From contig NZ_OZ201294.1 in NCBI RefSeq assembly GCF_964332355.1, positions 1-64,000 on the forward strand: a stretch of DNA of 64,000 nt, in the 5' to 3' direction. Positions 9,274 through 17,256 of the stretch are shown one piece after another. A program made the position numbers and the translations under genes. How positions within the stretch are numbered: position 1 is the first letter of the stretch; each line of letters begins with the position of its first letter. Source of the stretch: Imbroritus primus. GTDB lineage: Bacteria > Pseudomonadota > Gammaproteobacteria > Burkholderiales > Burkholderiaceae. The notes beneath the pieces were generated by a model. That model was not told the DNA's origin, searched no databases, and was given only the letters and a program-made list of their open reading frames with translations.

Positions 9274-10281
9274 ATGACCAAGCATGTTGTTCCGCCGGTG
9301 GGCGGCATCCGACGTACCGTTCTCAAAGCCACCGGCGCAGCCCTGTGCCTGATGCTGGCCGCCGCGCCGGTCCAGGCAGATGACTATCCTTCCAAGCCGA
9401 TCCGCATCGTCGTGCCGTTCGCGGCTGGCGGCGCGGTGGATACGGTGGGCCGCATCATCGGCGACAAGTTGTCGAAGCAGCTCAAGCAGACCGTGCTGGT
9501 CGACAACAAGCCGGGCAACCACGCCAATATCGGCGCGCATGAAGTGGTGCGGGCACCGGCCGATGGCTACACGCTGCTGCTCGGCGCGAACGGGCTCGCG
9601 ACCAATCCCGCGCTCGACAAGAAGCTGCCCTTCAATCCACTCACTGATCTGGTGACGGTGGCGCGCGTGGGCTATGCCCCGCTGGTGCTGGTGGTGCCGA
9701 CCAACTCGCCGGCGCGCACGGTAGCGGACCTGGTGCGCATCGCCAAGGAAAAGAACGGTGCGATGAACTATGGCTCGTCGGCCGTGGGCGGCTCGGGCCA
9801 TCTGGCGAGCGAGCTGCTCAAGCGCGCCACGGGCATGGAAGCGCAGCACGTGGCCTACAAGGGCGGCGCGCCGGCGCTGACCGATCTGGTGGGCGGCCGG
9901 CTTGACTTCATGATGATCAATCCACTGGAAGCCGCACCGCACGTCAACACCGGCAACCTGCGTGCGCTGGCCGTGGCGACGAGCAAGCGCATCGGGCCAT
10001 TGCCGAACGTGCCGACGTTTGCCGAAGCGGGCGTGCCGAATTTCGATGCCACGGTGTGGTGGGGCTTCATGGCGCCAGCTAAGACGCCGCCTGCCGTGAT
10101 CAACAAGCTGAGTGTCGAGATCCTGACCGCGCTGAAGGACAAGGACGTACAGCAGCGCCTGGCGACCATCGGCGCGATTGTCGAGCCGCAGCCGGCGCCG
10201 GCCTTCGGCAAATTCCTGGCGGACGAGACGAAACGCTGGGGCGACATCATCCGCTCGGCGGGGATTTCGAACGAAGGGTGA
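9274..10281 (+). CDS. Bug-family tripartite tricarboxylate transporter receptor
   Basis: This 335-residue periplasmic solute receptor has a signal peptide (about 1-32). It contains RRTVLKATG, which resembles a Tat motif, before the AxA-type cleavage site at PVQA-DD. The mature protein opens with YPSKPIRIVVPFAAGG, the signature of the Bug (TctC) family, which is strongly expanded in Burkholderiales. Bug proteins usually bind a dicarboxylate, tricarboxylate or aromatic acid. GGAGA precedes the ATG. It is the first gene upstream of ligJ and ligK and is controlled from the divergent LysR promoter. Its ligand is probably a substrate or precursor of that pathway (inference). No membrane TctAB subunits are encoded nearby. 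Confidence 0.9.
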   Translation: MTKHVVPPVGGIRRTVLKATGAALCLMLAAAPVQADDYPSKPIRIVVPFAAGGAVDTVGRIIGDKLSKQLKQTVLVDNKPGNHANIGAHEVVRAPADGYTLLLGANGLATNPALDKKLPFNPLTDLVTVARVGYAPLVLVVPTNSPARTVADLVRIAKEKNGAMNYGSSAVGGSGHLASELLKRATGMEAQHVAYKGGAPALTDLVGGRLDFMMINPLEAAPHVNTGNLRALAVATSKRIGPLPNVPTFAEAGVPNFDATVWWGFMAPAKTPPAVINKLSVEILTALKDKDVQQRLATIGAIVEPQPAPAFGKFLADETKRWGDIIRSAGISNEG

Positions 10282-10352
10282 GCGTCGGCATGGCATGCCG
10301 TTGCGCGTGCGCGCGGCCTGTCTTGCAGCGGCATCGTTTTATTGAATTGACT

Positions 10353-10368
10353 GCCCGGCTTGCCGGGC
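10353..10368. terminator. Short GC hairpin between the Bug receptor and ligJ
   Basis: GCCCGGC-TT-GCCGGGC is a perfect 7-bp stem with no following T run. It may attenuate transcription or stabilise the upstream mRNA rather than act as a full terminator. Confidence 0.35.
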
Positions 10369-10384
10369 TTGAAGAAAGCGTTCC

Positions 10385-11410
10385 ATGATCATTGATTGCC
10401 ACGGTCACTACACGACCGCTCCCAAAGCGCTGGAAGCCTGGCGCCTGAAACAGATTGCCGCCGTCAACGACGGCACCACGCTGCCGCTGGTTTCCGAACT
10501 GCGCATCAGCGACGACGACATCCGCGAGACCATCGAGGCCAACCAGCTGCGCATGATGCGCGAGCGCGGGCACGATCTCACCGTCTTCAGTCCGCGCGCC
10601 ATCTTCATGGCGCACCATGTGGGCGATTTTGGCGTGTCGTCGACCTGGGCGGCGATCTGCAACGAGATGTGCCATCGCGTGTCGCAACTGTTTCCGGACA
10701 ACTTCGTGCCGGCGGCAATGCTGCCGCAGAGCCCCGGTGTCGATCCGGCCACGTGCATTCCCGAGCTGGAAAGGTGCGTGCGCGAATACGGCGCGGTGGC
10801 GGTGAACCTGAATCCCGATCCGGCCGGCGGCTTCTGGAACAGCCCGCCGCTGAGCGATCGCCACTGGTATCCGCTGTATGAAAAACTGGTCGAGTACGAC
10901 CTGCCGGCAATGATCCACGTGAGCCAGAGCTGCAACGCGTGTTTCCACACCACGGGCGCGCATTATCTGAATGGCGACACCACGGCTTTTATGCAGTGCC
11001 TGGATTCGGACCTGTTCCGCGACTTTCCCACGCTCAAGTTCATCATTCCGCATGGCGGCGGCGCGGTGCCGTACCACTGGGGCCGTTTCCGCGGCCTGGC
11101 GCAGGCGCTGAAGAAACCGCTGCTGGAAGAGCACCTGCTCAACAACGTCTTCTTCGATACCTGCGTGTATCACCAGCCGGGCATCGACCTGCTGACCAAG
11201 GTGATTCCCATCGACAACATCCTGTTTGCCAGCGAAATGATCGGCGCGGTGCGCGGCATCGATCCCGACACGGGGTATCACTTCGACGATACGCGCCGCT
11301 ACATCAACGCGGCGGAGATCGAGCCGGAGGCGCGCTTCAAGATCTTCGAGGGCAATGCGCGGCGCGTGTACTCGCGTCTCGATGCGCATCTCAAGCGCCA
11401 GGGCCGTTGA
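10385..11410 (+). CDS. ligJ: 4-oxalomesaconate hydratase
   Basis: This 341-residue amidohydrolase-superfamily protein opens with MIIDCHGHYTTAPKALEAWR, which closely matches LigJ/PmdE. LigJ hydrates 4-oxalomesaconate to 4-carboxy-4-hydroxy-2-oxoadipate in the protocatechuate 4,5-cleavage and gallate pathways. Metal ligands are visible in CHGHY near the N-terminus, in the IHVSQSCNAC region and in IPHGGGAVPYHWGR. It is followed 15 bases later by ligK, the next enzyme of the route. The ring-cleavage dioxygenase (ligAB type), the dehydrogenase ligC and the lactonase ligI are not in the window, so upstream steps must be encoded elsewhere. Confidence 0.88.
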   Translation: MIIDCHGHYTTAPKALEAWRLKQIAAVNDGTTLPLVSELRISDDDIRETIEANQLRMMRERGHDLTVFSPRAIFMAHHVGDFGVSSTWAAICNEMCHRVSQLFPDNFVPAAMLPQSPGVDPATCIPELERCVREYGAVAVNLNPDPAGGFWNSPPLSDRHWYPLYEKLVEYDLPAMIHVSQSCNACFHTTGAHYLNGDTTAFMQCLDSDLFRDFPTLKFIIPHGGGAVPYHWGRFRGLAQALKKPLLEEHLLNNVFFDTCVYHQPGIDLLTKVIPIDNILFASEMIGAVRGIDPDTGYHFDDTRRYINAAEIEPEARFKIFEGNARRVYSRLDAHLKRQGR

Positions 11411-11425
11411 ACGGAGGACACGACA

Positions 11426-12109
11426 ATGTATGAACTGGGCGTCGTCTATCGTTCTATCCAGCGGGCCGACCGTGCGAGCGCGGACCGGCTGGCGGATTTC
11501 GGCTCGGCCACGGTGCACGAGGCCATAGGCCGCGTGGGGCTGCTCGCGCCGTATATGCGGCCCATCTATCGCGGCGCACGCGTCTCGGGCACGGCGGTGA
11601 CGGTGCTGCTGCAGCCCGGCGACAACTGGATGATGCATGTGGTGGCCGAGCAGATCCAGCCTGGCGATATCGTGGTGGCGGCCGTGACCGCACCCAGCAC
11701 GGATGGCTACTTTGGCGACCTGCTGGCGACGAGCTTCATGGCGCGCGGGGCACGGGCACTGATCATCGATGCTGGCGTGCGCGATGTGACCACGCTGGAG
11801 GAGATGGGCTTTCCGGTCTGGAGCAAGGCCATCTCGGCGCGCGGCACGGTCAAGGCAACGCTCGGCTCGGTGAACATTCCCGTGGTCTGCGCCAATATGT
11901 GGGTGCGGCCCGGCGATGTGATCGTGGCTGATGACGACGGCGTGGTGTGCGTGCCGGCAGAGCGCGCCGTGGCCGTGGCCGACGCGGCGGCAAAGCGCGA
12001 AGCCAACGAGCAGGGCAAACGCGAGATTTTTGCGGCGGGCACGCTGGGGCTCGATCTCTACAACATGCGCGAACCGCTGGCGAAGCTCGGGCTGCGCTAT
12101 ATCGATTGA
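11426..12109 (+). CDS. ligK: 4-carboxy-4-hydroxy-2-oxoadipate aldolase / oxaloacetate decarboxylase
   Basis: This 227-residue protein belongs to the RraA-like class II aldolase family. It cleaves 4-carboxy-4-hydroxy-2-oxoadipate to pyruvate and oxaloacetate and often decarboxylates oxaloacetate as well. Family marks are ATVHEAIGRVG near residue 30, GDIVVAAV, the GDLLATSFMARGARALIIDAG segment holding the conserved G-x-x-x-A and R-D metal/substrate region, and GDVIVADDDGVVCVP. GGAGG lies before the ATG. Its place directly after ligJ makes the assignment strong compared with the generic RraA annotation. Confidence 0.88.
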   Translation: MYELGVVYRSIQRADRASADRLADFGSATVHEAIGRVGLLAPYMRPIYRGARVSGTAVTVLLQPGDNWMMHVVAEQIQPGDIVVAAVTAPSTDGYFGDLLATSFMARGARALIIDAGVRDVTTLEEMGFPVWSKAISARGTVKATLGSVNIPVVCANMWVRPGDVIVADDDGVVCVPAERAVAVADAAAKREANEQGKREIFAAGTLGLDLYNMREPLAKLGLRYID

Positions 12110-12196
12110 GCGCGGTGTGTGAGTGCGCGGACACAGACGCGACAGCGTGCGTGTGTCCAGGTTTGCAGGGCGGGTCGTGCTACCGGGGCGGCCCGC

Positions 12197-12715
12197 TTAT
12201 TTTTTGGGGCGCGCTTCCGGGGGGAGCAACGTGGGCGGCGATGCTGCCTGTCCGGGCTGCGCCGGGATGAATTTCAGCGTACCGGCCAGCGCCGGGCCGC
12301 TGCCTGCGGGTTTGTCCGACGGATGCGCGACGCCGTCGTACACCGGGACTTCTGCGAAGTCGAACGGGCTCACGTCTTTCAGGCAGGCGACGTTCACGCC
12401 ATACTGATGCGGATTCGAACGGCGCTGGTGATGGGTGTAGATGCCGCAGCGCGCGCAGAAGTAATGGCGCGCCGCCTGCGTATTGAACTGGTAGAGCGTG
12501 AGCGATTCTTCGCCGGCCAGGATCTCGATGTCGGCTAGATCGGCCGACACCGCAATGGCGCCGCGCATGCGGCAGTACGAGCAGGTGCAGCGCCGCGCGG
12601 TTTGCAGCCCATTGGTGAGGCGCACGCGGAAACGCACCGTGCCGCAGTGGCAAGCGGCGTCGAGGTGATCGCGCATCTGCGAGGCGGTTTCGGTCGGGGT
12701 GGTGCCAGTGGTCAT
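12197..12715 (-). CDS. GFA / CENP-V family zinc protein
   Basis: The 172-residue protein carries the cysteine pattern of the glutathione-dependent formaldehyde-activating enzyme fold: CHCGTVRF near residue 22, CTCSYC near 43 and CARCG near 88, which bind zinc. The family includes Gfa and many proteins of unknown substrate that may bind a thiol adduct. AGGAG lies 6 bases before the ATG. It starts 32 bases after the RES toxin on the same strand and may be read through from the toxin-antitoxin operon, although a functional link is not evident. The last 30 residues are a Pro/Ala-rich extension. Confidence 0.85.
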   Translation of the reverse strand: MTTGTTPTETASQMRDHLDAACHCGTVRFRVRLTNGLQTARRCTCSYCRMRGAIAVSADLADIEILAGEESLTLYQFNTQAARHYFCARCGIYTHHQRRSNPHQYGVNVACLKDVSPFDFAEVPVYDGVAHPSDKPAGSGPALAGTLKFIPAQPGQAASPPTLLPPEARPKK

Positions 12716-12747
12716 GATGATCTCCTGTCAGGCATGATGAATGCGCC

Positions 12748-13218
12748 TCAGCGGAACAGCCGGTAATCCATCGCGAACGGCTGCTTGTCCATCACCTTCA
12801 CGCGGCGCATGTGCGGATGGGCGGGATTGAGCAGCAGGTTGAATTCCTGCGGGCACACCACGGAGGGCACACGCATGACAAGCCGCGTGCCGTCGCTCAG
12901 CCATTGCCGGCCCAGCGCCACGGTTTCGGCCGGGTCGTGGTCGAGCGCATCCCATCCTTCGGGCAATGGCGGCGAGACGGCGGCCTCCACATCGGCATCG
13001 GGCACCTCGAGCGTGACGAGGAACAGGTTGCGGACGGGCAACAGTCCGGCCATGTGCACGCGCGCCTCGAGCACGGCCGTGGAGACATGTTCGCAGGTAT
13101 ACAGCACCGCCATGCCGCGCGGATTCCAGCGCCCGCCCGCGAGCGCCGCACCTTGGCCGCTCAGGTCGTCGGCCTGATAGCGGCCCGCGCGTTCCTTGGC
13201 GAGGCGGTGGACGATCAT
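12748..13218 (-). CDS. RES-domain toxin (type II toxin-antitoxin)
   Basis: This 156-residue protein is a RES-domain toxin, a family that depletes NAD+ by phosphorolysis or hydrolysis. The three name-giving residues are present: Arg30 in GGRWNP, Glu51 in AVLEARVHM and Ser119 in RVPSVV, followed by the conserved NLLLNPAHP. The start at 13218 has only a weak ribosome site (AGGCGAG). It lies 136 bases downstream of its Xre/ParS antitoxin, and an imperfect inverted repeat (13240-13357) fills the gap. That spacing is longer than usual for such pairs and suggests extra control over toxin translation (inference). Confidence 0.9.
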   Translation of the reverse strand: MIVHRLAKERAGRYQADDLSGQGAALAGGRWNPRGMAVLYTCEHVSTAVLEARVHMAGLLPVRNLFLVTLEVPDADVEAAVSPPLPEGWDALDHDPAETVALGRQWLSDGTRLVMRVPSVVCPQEFNLLLNPAHPHMRRVKVMDKQPFAMDYRLFR

Positions 13219-13239
13219 GCGCTGGTCACTCGCCTGGTG

Positions 13240-13357
13240 TTAGAGACGTTAGCAAAATGAAGCGAAGCGGTTCTGGCTAGGCACGTGGCCGCAGACAGTA
13301 CACCTAGTACGGTAAGGCCACGTAACGACGCCAGAATCATTTTGCTAGCGTCTCTTA
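13240..13357. repeat. Long imperfect inverted repeat between antitoxin and toxin genes
   Basis: The outer arms are 13240-13260 and 13337-13357 (19 of 21 positions pair; core gcaaaatga). Inner pairing follows: ttctggc at 13271-13277 with gccagaa at 13330-13336, and acgtggcc at 13283-13290 with ggccacgt at 13316-13323. The right arm ends exactly on the antitoxin stop codon. RNA made from the operon would fold into a long interrupted hairpin just before the toxin start. Confidence 0.75.
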
Positions 13358-13858
13358 CACGCCGACGCCGTATTCGAAGCGCATGAGGATATCCCTCACA
13401 CGATCATAACCGGCCTGCGTGTCGAGCATGTCGAGCGGCCGTTCGCCGCCGAGCAGGGCATTCGGGTGCAACATCCACTGCGAGGCCAACTTGGCATCCT
13501 CGAGCACATCGGTCGCCTGGCTGTGCACGATCAGGATGCGGGCCACGCGGTCAGATTCGCCGGGGCTCAGGCGCTCGCCGGTGGCGATCTTGCGGTTGAT
13601 GGTGCTGGGCGCCCAGCGGATGCTGGTAAACAGGGCCTGGACGGGAATGCCGAGCAGGTCGGTGGCCATGCGGCCGACAATGGACGGATCCATGCCGTCG
13701 CGGATCACCTGGATTTGTGCGCTGGCGTCGAGCTTGGCGAATTCGAGTTCGCGCACGGCCCCGCCGCGCGCCGGGCGGGGAGCGGCCGGGACCGTCCGCC
13801 CGGCATCGGCGGTGCGGGCAGGCTTGCGTGCAGGGGACGCGGGCAGGCGTGTGGTCAT
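13355..13858 (-). CDS. Xre/MbcA/ParS-family antitoxin
   Basis: The 167-residue protein has an N-terminal Ala/Pro/Arg-rich stretch (1-40). It is followed by an Xre-type HTH region around RMATDLLGIPVQALFTS and APSTINRKIATGERLSP, then a C-terminal ParS/MbcA toxin-binding domain (about 105-167; ASQWMLHPNALLGGERPLDMLDTQAGYDRVRDIL is characteristic, with the terminal Gly-Val residues that often plug the toxin pocket). It neutralises the RES toxin encoded downstream and probably represses its own promoter through the operator at 13908-13937. The ATG at 13858 is followed by a low-complexity start, so a later start is possible. Confidence 0.9.
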   Translation of the reverse strand: MTTRLPASPARKPARTADAGRTVPAAPRPARGGAVRELEFAKLDASAQIQVIRDGMDPSIVGRMATDLLGIPVQALFTSIRWAPSTINRKIATGERLSPGESDRVARILIVHSQATDVLEDAKLASQWMLHPNALLGGERPLDMLDTQAGYDRVRDILMRFEYGVGV

Positions 13859-13891
13859 GGGCAGGCTCCCGGGTGGGATGACGATGGCTCC

Positions 13892-13897
13892 ATTATA
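13892..13897 (-). promoter_or_regulatory. -10 box of the toxin-antitoxin operon
   Basis: On the minus strand this reads TATAAT, a perfect -10 hexamer, 34 bases before the antitoxin ATG. The corresponding -35 (TTCTCC at 17 bp) is weak and overlaps the palindromic operator, which fits autorepression. Confidence 0.6.
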
Positions 13898-13907
13898 GCG
13901 GTTTTTA

Positions 13908-13937
13908 CCAAAATGGAGAAATCAAACTCCATTTTGG
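13908..13937. promoter_or_regulatory. Operator of the RES/Xre operon
   Basis: CCAAAATGGAG, an 8-base AT spacer, then CTCCATTTTGG: a perfect inverted repeat with 11-bp arms. It overlaps the -35 position of the antitoxin promoter. An autoregulatory site for the Xre/ParS protein is the natural reading. Confidence 0.75.
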
Positions 13938-14193
13938 CATAGGCGAGAAGGCGAGGCATGCAAGCGACGATGGTGGGATGATGCCTTGCCGGAATGATCT
14001 GCCGGTCGCGTACGCTATTAGCACGTCATTGGCGACGCCATCGGGCACGCAGCGCGCGCTTTGCCATGCCCGGCGATCAGGGTAAAGTGACAGGAAGCCG
14101 CCGCGCAAGCGATGCCCGCAGCACACCAGAAGTCTCTGGCCGTGCGTATCCGTTCTTGCGTCCCCGTTTGACCTTCCATCCACGAGACTCCCC

Positions 14194-15633
14194 ATGACGT
14201 ATCCGAATACCCAACTGTTCATCAACGGCCAATGGCGCGATGCCGCCGAGGGCCGCACCCTGGCTGTCGTGAATCCCGCCACCGGGCAGGAGATCGGGCG
14301 CGTGGCGCATGCCTCGAAGGTGGACCTGGATGCCGCACTCGACGCGGCGCAGAAGGGATTCGAAACATGGCGCGACATGACCACCTCGGAGCGCAGCAAG
14401 ATTATGCGCAAGGCCGCCGGGCTGATGCGCGAGCGTGCCGATGCGATTGCCCGGCTGCTCACCCAGGAGCAGGGCAAGCCGCTGGCCGAGGCACGTGTCG
14501 AGGCACTGGCGGCGGTGGACATCATCGAGTGGTTTGCCGAGGAAACGTTCCGCGTCTATGGCCGCATCGTACCGTCGCGCGTGAACCTGTCGATCCGCCA
14601 GATGGTGCTGAAGGATCCGGTCGGTCCGGTGGCCGCCTTCACACCGTGGAACTTCCCGATCAACCAGGTGGTGCGCAAGGTCGGCGCGGCGCTCGCTGCA
14701 GGCTGCTCGATGATCGTCAAGGCGCCCGAGGAAACACCAGCGGCCCCGGCCGAACTGATTCGCGCCTTTGCCGACGCTGGGCTGCCGCCGGGCGTGCTCG
14801 GTCTGGTGTATGGCGATCCGGCGGAGATCTCCAGCTACCTGATTCCGCATCCGGTGATCCGCAAGATTACCTTTACGGGTTCCACGCCAGTCGGTAAGCA
14901 GCTCGCCGCGCTGGCCGGGCAGCACATGAAGCGCGTGACGATGGAGCTGGGCGGGCATGCCCCGGTGATCGTCGCGGAAGACGCCGATATCGAACTGGCG
15001 GTGAAGGCCAGCGGCGCGGCCAAGTTCCGCAATGCTGGGCAGGTGTGCATCTCGCCGACGCGCTTTCTCGTGCATGAAAGCATCCGCCGCGATTTCGAGC
15101 AGGCGTTGGTGAAGCATGCCGAAAGCCTGAAGGTCGGCGATGGTCTGGCGGATGGCACGCAGATGGGTCCGCTGGCCAACACGCGGCGCATCACCGCGAT
15201 GGAGGCGATGACCGCCGACGCGATCCAGCAGGGTGCGAAAGTGCTGGCGGGCGGTGAACGCATGTCGGGCGACGGCAATTTCTGGCAGCCGACGGTGCTG
15301 ACCGACGTCTCCCCGCAGGCGCGCATCTTCAATGACGAGCCGTTCGGGCCGGTGGCGGCGGTGCGCGGCTTCAGCAAGCTGGAAGACGCCATCGCCGAAG
15401 CCAACCGCCTGCCGTACGGGCTGGCGGGTTATGCCTTCACGCGTTCGCTGAAAAATGCCGACCTGCTGAGCCGTCGGGTCGAAGTCGGTATGCTGTGGGT
15501 CAATATGCCAGCCATGCCGATGGTCGAACTGCCATTCGGCGGCATCAAGGATTCGGGCTATGGATCGGAAGGCGGACCGGAGGCGGTGGAAGCCTATCTG
15601 AATGTGCGTACCGTGTCGGTCATGAACGCCTGA
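14194..15633 (+). CDS. NAD(P)-dependent aldehyde dehydrogenase, succinate-semialdehyde dehydrogenase-like
   Basis: This 479-residue enzyme has the full aldehyde dehydrogenase fold: FTPWNFPINQ near residue 150, the NAD-binding ITFTGSTPVGK near 225, the general-base Glu in MELGGHAP near 252, and the catalytic Cys in NAGQVCISPTRF near 286. Length and motifs match the GabD/SSADH-like subfamily, which oxidises a semialdehyde to the acid. The substrate is uncertain because no dedicated pathway partner adjoins it. Its stop is 2 bases from that of the convergent nucleotidyltransferase gene. Confidence 0.9.
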   Translation: MTYPNTQLFINGQWRDAAEGRTLAVVNPATGQEIGRVAHASKVDLDAALDAAQKGFETWRDMTTSERSKIMRKAAGLMRERADAIARLLTQEQGKPLAEARVEALAAVDIIEWFAEETFRVYGRIVPSRVNLSIRQMVLKDPVGPVAAFTPWNFPINQVVRKVGAALAAGCSMIVKAPEETPAAPAELIRAFADAGLPPGVLGLVYGDPAEISSYLIPHPVIRKITFTGSTPVGKQLAALAGQHMKRVTMELGGHAPVIVAEDADIELAVKASGAAKFRNAGQVCISPTRFLVHESIRRDFEQALVKHAESLKVGDGLADGTQMGPLANTRRITAMEAMTADAIQQGAKVLAGGERMSGDGNFWQPTVLTDVSPQARIFNDEPFGPVAAVRGFSKLEDAIAEANRLPYGLAGYAFTRSLKNADLLSRRVEVGMLWVNMPAMPMVELPFGGIKDSGYGSEGGPEAVEAYLNVRTVSVMNA

Positions 15634-15635
15634 CC

Positions 15636-16238
15636 TCAGGTGCGTAGGTCCACCGGCGTATCGACATCGCGCAACACGCCGGGGTCGTCCACTTCCATCC
15701 AGGTCACCGGATGCTGCTGCAGTAGCATCCGCGCGCCTTCGTCCCCCGTCAGCGCACGCAGCGCCGGGCCATGGCTGGCGGCAAAGGCGACCGGATGTCC
15801 GCGTTGCTGCCGGTAGCGCGGCACGACGATTCGGCCCGCCTGCTCGGGCGTGCCGGTGCCGCAGGCCAGCGAGGTGGTGACGGCCTGGATGGTCTCGGGC
15901 CGGATCCACGGCATGTCGGCCAGCCCCACCACCCAGCCGGATGCCGGTTGCGGCGTCGCGGCGATGCCGCCAGCCAGCGCGTGGCCCATGCCGTCGCGCG
16001 CCTCGGGCACTGCCACCACCGTGCACCCCGCGGCACGCAGTGCATCGGCTAGCGCATCGTCATCGGCACGGACCACGGCATAGGTTTCCGGCAGCGATGC
16101 CAGCATGGCGCGGGCGCTGTGCCAGGCAACCGGCTGGCCATCGGGCAGCCGCGCCAGCAGCTTGCTGTCGCGGCCCATGGGATCGAAGCGGCGGCCGAAG
16201 CCAGCCGCCAGCAGGATGCCGGTTACGGGAAAGGTCAT
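15636..16238 (-). CDS. MobA/MocA-like nucleotidyltransferase
   Basis: The 200-residue protein opens with VTGILLAAGFGRRFDPMGRDSKL, the glycine-rich NTP-binding loop of the MobA-like NTP transferase family, and has GLADMPWI near residue 105, where the Asp binds metal. Such proteins attach GMP or CMP to molybdopterin (MobA, MocA) or act on related small molecules. A molybdenum enzyme is encoded at 19113-22133, but the two are separated by unrelated genes, so the link is only suggestive. Confidence 0.82.
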   Translation of the reverse strand: MTFPVTGILLAAGFGRRFDPMGRDSKLLARLPDGQPVAWHSARAMLASLPETYAVVRADDDALADALRAAGCTVVAVPEARDGMGHALAGGIAATPQPASGWVVGLADMPWIRPETIQAVTTSLACGTGTPEQAGRIVVPRYRQQRGHPVAFAASHGPALRALTGDEGARMLLQQHPVTWMEVDDPGVLRDVDTPVDLRT

Positions 16239-16472
16239 GACGCGGGTCCGGGTTTCGGGTCAATGGAGCGGCGCAGCCACTGCATGAATCTGCAGCACGC
16301 CAGACGGTAGTATCGCAGCGAAACCGCTGGTCGGGCAGCCAGCGGCCATCCATCGGCATTGCACCGCCATGCAGAGCGTGCGCGGAGCGGTTACGGCTAC
16401 AGGGCTGCACAGCCGACGCCGGTCCCCATCAGAACCGGCATCGACTCCGCATCGGCCCCAAGTTACCCCGGA

Positions 16473-16682
16473 TCAGTCCTCGATCCGGAAGCCGACCTTT
16501 ACCACCACCTGGAAATGCGCGATCTTGCCATCCTGGATATGGCCGCGTGTTTGCACCACTTCGAACCAGTCCATATGTTCCAGACTTTGCGATGCCTTGG
16601 CGAGCGCGTTGCGGATGGCATCGTCGCTGCTGTTCGGGGACGAGCCGACGAGTTCGATCAGCTTGTAGGTATGGGTGCTCAT
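16473..16682 (-). CDS. Dodecin
   Basis: This 69-residue protein (MSTHTYKLIELVGSSPNSSD, then a helix, then beta strands containing FEVVQTRGHI and FQVVVKVGF) matches the dodecin family. Dodecins form hollow dodecamers that bind and store flavins. The family Trp near residue 39 (MDWFEV) and Gln near 44 are present. GGAGA precedes the ATG. It follows the DUF1902 gene by about 90 bases on the same strand and may share its promoter. Confidence 0.93.
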   Translation of the reverse strand: MSTHTYKLIELVGSSPNSSDDAIRNALAKASQSLEHMDWFEVVQTRGHIQDGKIAHFQVVVKVGFRIED

Positions 16683-16773
16683 GGCGGTCTCCTGAAAAAG
16701 CCCCGGAAAGGCAGGGCAGTCCGCGCGGGTGCGCGGGGTTTCCTGAGGGACATCCGGCCGGTGGCGAAGGTTC

Positions 16774-17025
16774 CTACGGCTGAGCTACCGGCTGGGTGAC
16801 ATGGGGCGTGCATTCGTGCACCGCGTCGTACACCACGCGGTAGCGCACGTTGCCATGCGCATGGCTGTGGCATTCGCCCAGCAGGTCGGGCATGGCTTGT
16901 CCGATGGCCGCGATCAGCGCCTCGAAACTGCCGGCCTCCACCGCCAGCCCCGGCACGTCGCTGGCCACGACGCTCCACAGGCCGGTATCGGCACAGCGTT
17001 CGACGTTGACTTGATAGGGACGCAT
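16774..17025 (-). CDS. DUF1902 family small protein
   Basis: The 83-residue protein starts at 17025 (MRPYQVNVERC), chosen because AGGAG lies just upstream; the frame stays open to 17184 without a better site. The core WSVVASDVPGLAVEAGSFEAL followed by an alpha helix resembles DUF1902 and the HicB partial RNase H fold. No HicA partner lies next to it, so a toxin-antitoxin role is not supported. The His-rich segment ECHSHAHGNVRYR is notable. Confidence 0.75.
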   Translation of the reverse strand: MRPYQVNVERCADTGLWSVVASDVPGLAVEAGSFEALIAAIGQAMPDLLGECHSHAHGNVRYRVVYDAVHECTPHVTQPVAQP

Positions 17026-17256
17026 GCTCGACTCCTCTGAAGGGTGTTTCGGATGGGTACGGGCTGGCTCCATCTTATGCCTTTGCGGCGCGTTTGGGCA
17101 TGGGTGACGGCCAACATTAAATTTCGTCAAAGAAACGGTGGATGGGGCGCGCTGTCCGTACAGTGGCCGGCTGCGGCGTCGCAATGCTGCAATCCGATCA
17201 ATGCGGCCGGCCTGCGGGGCATCCCGGTCCGGCCCAGTTCTTTTGAGGAAACCATC

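Larger units (their letters stand above)
13859..14193. other. 335-bp divergent region between the antitoxin and aldehyde dehydrogenase genes
   Basis: The left third holds the antitoxin promoter and operator described separately. The right two thirds, up to the aldehyde dehydrogenase start, contain no accepted gene and no clear promoter match. Confidence 0.5.

Noticed and set aside
9148..11638. Two long minus-strand frames opposite the Bug receptor and ligJ
   Set aside because: The plus-strand genes have clear family motifs and ribosome sites; the minus frames do not.
12197..13937. A prophage or genomic island around the toxin-antitoxin pair
   Set aside because: No integrase, phage gene, tRNA or att-like direct repeat was seen and composition is normal.
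14077..16026. A 649-codon minus-strand frame
   Set aside because: It is antisense to the aldehyde dehydrogenase, which has complete catalytic motifs.
16774..17025. A HicAB-type toxin-antitoxin system
   Set aside because: The DUF1902 protein resembles HicB but there is no HicA-like gene on either side.
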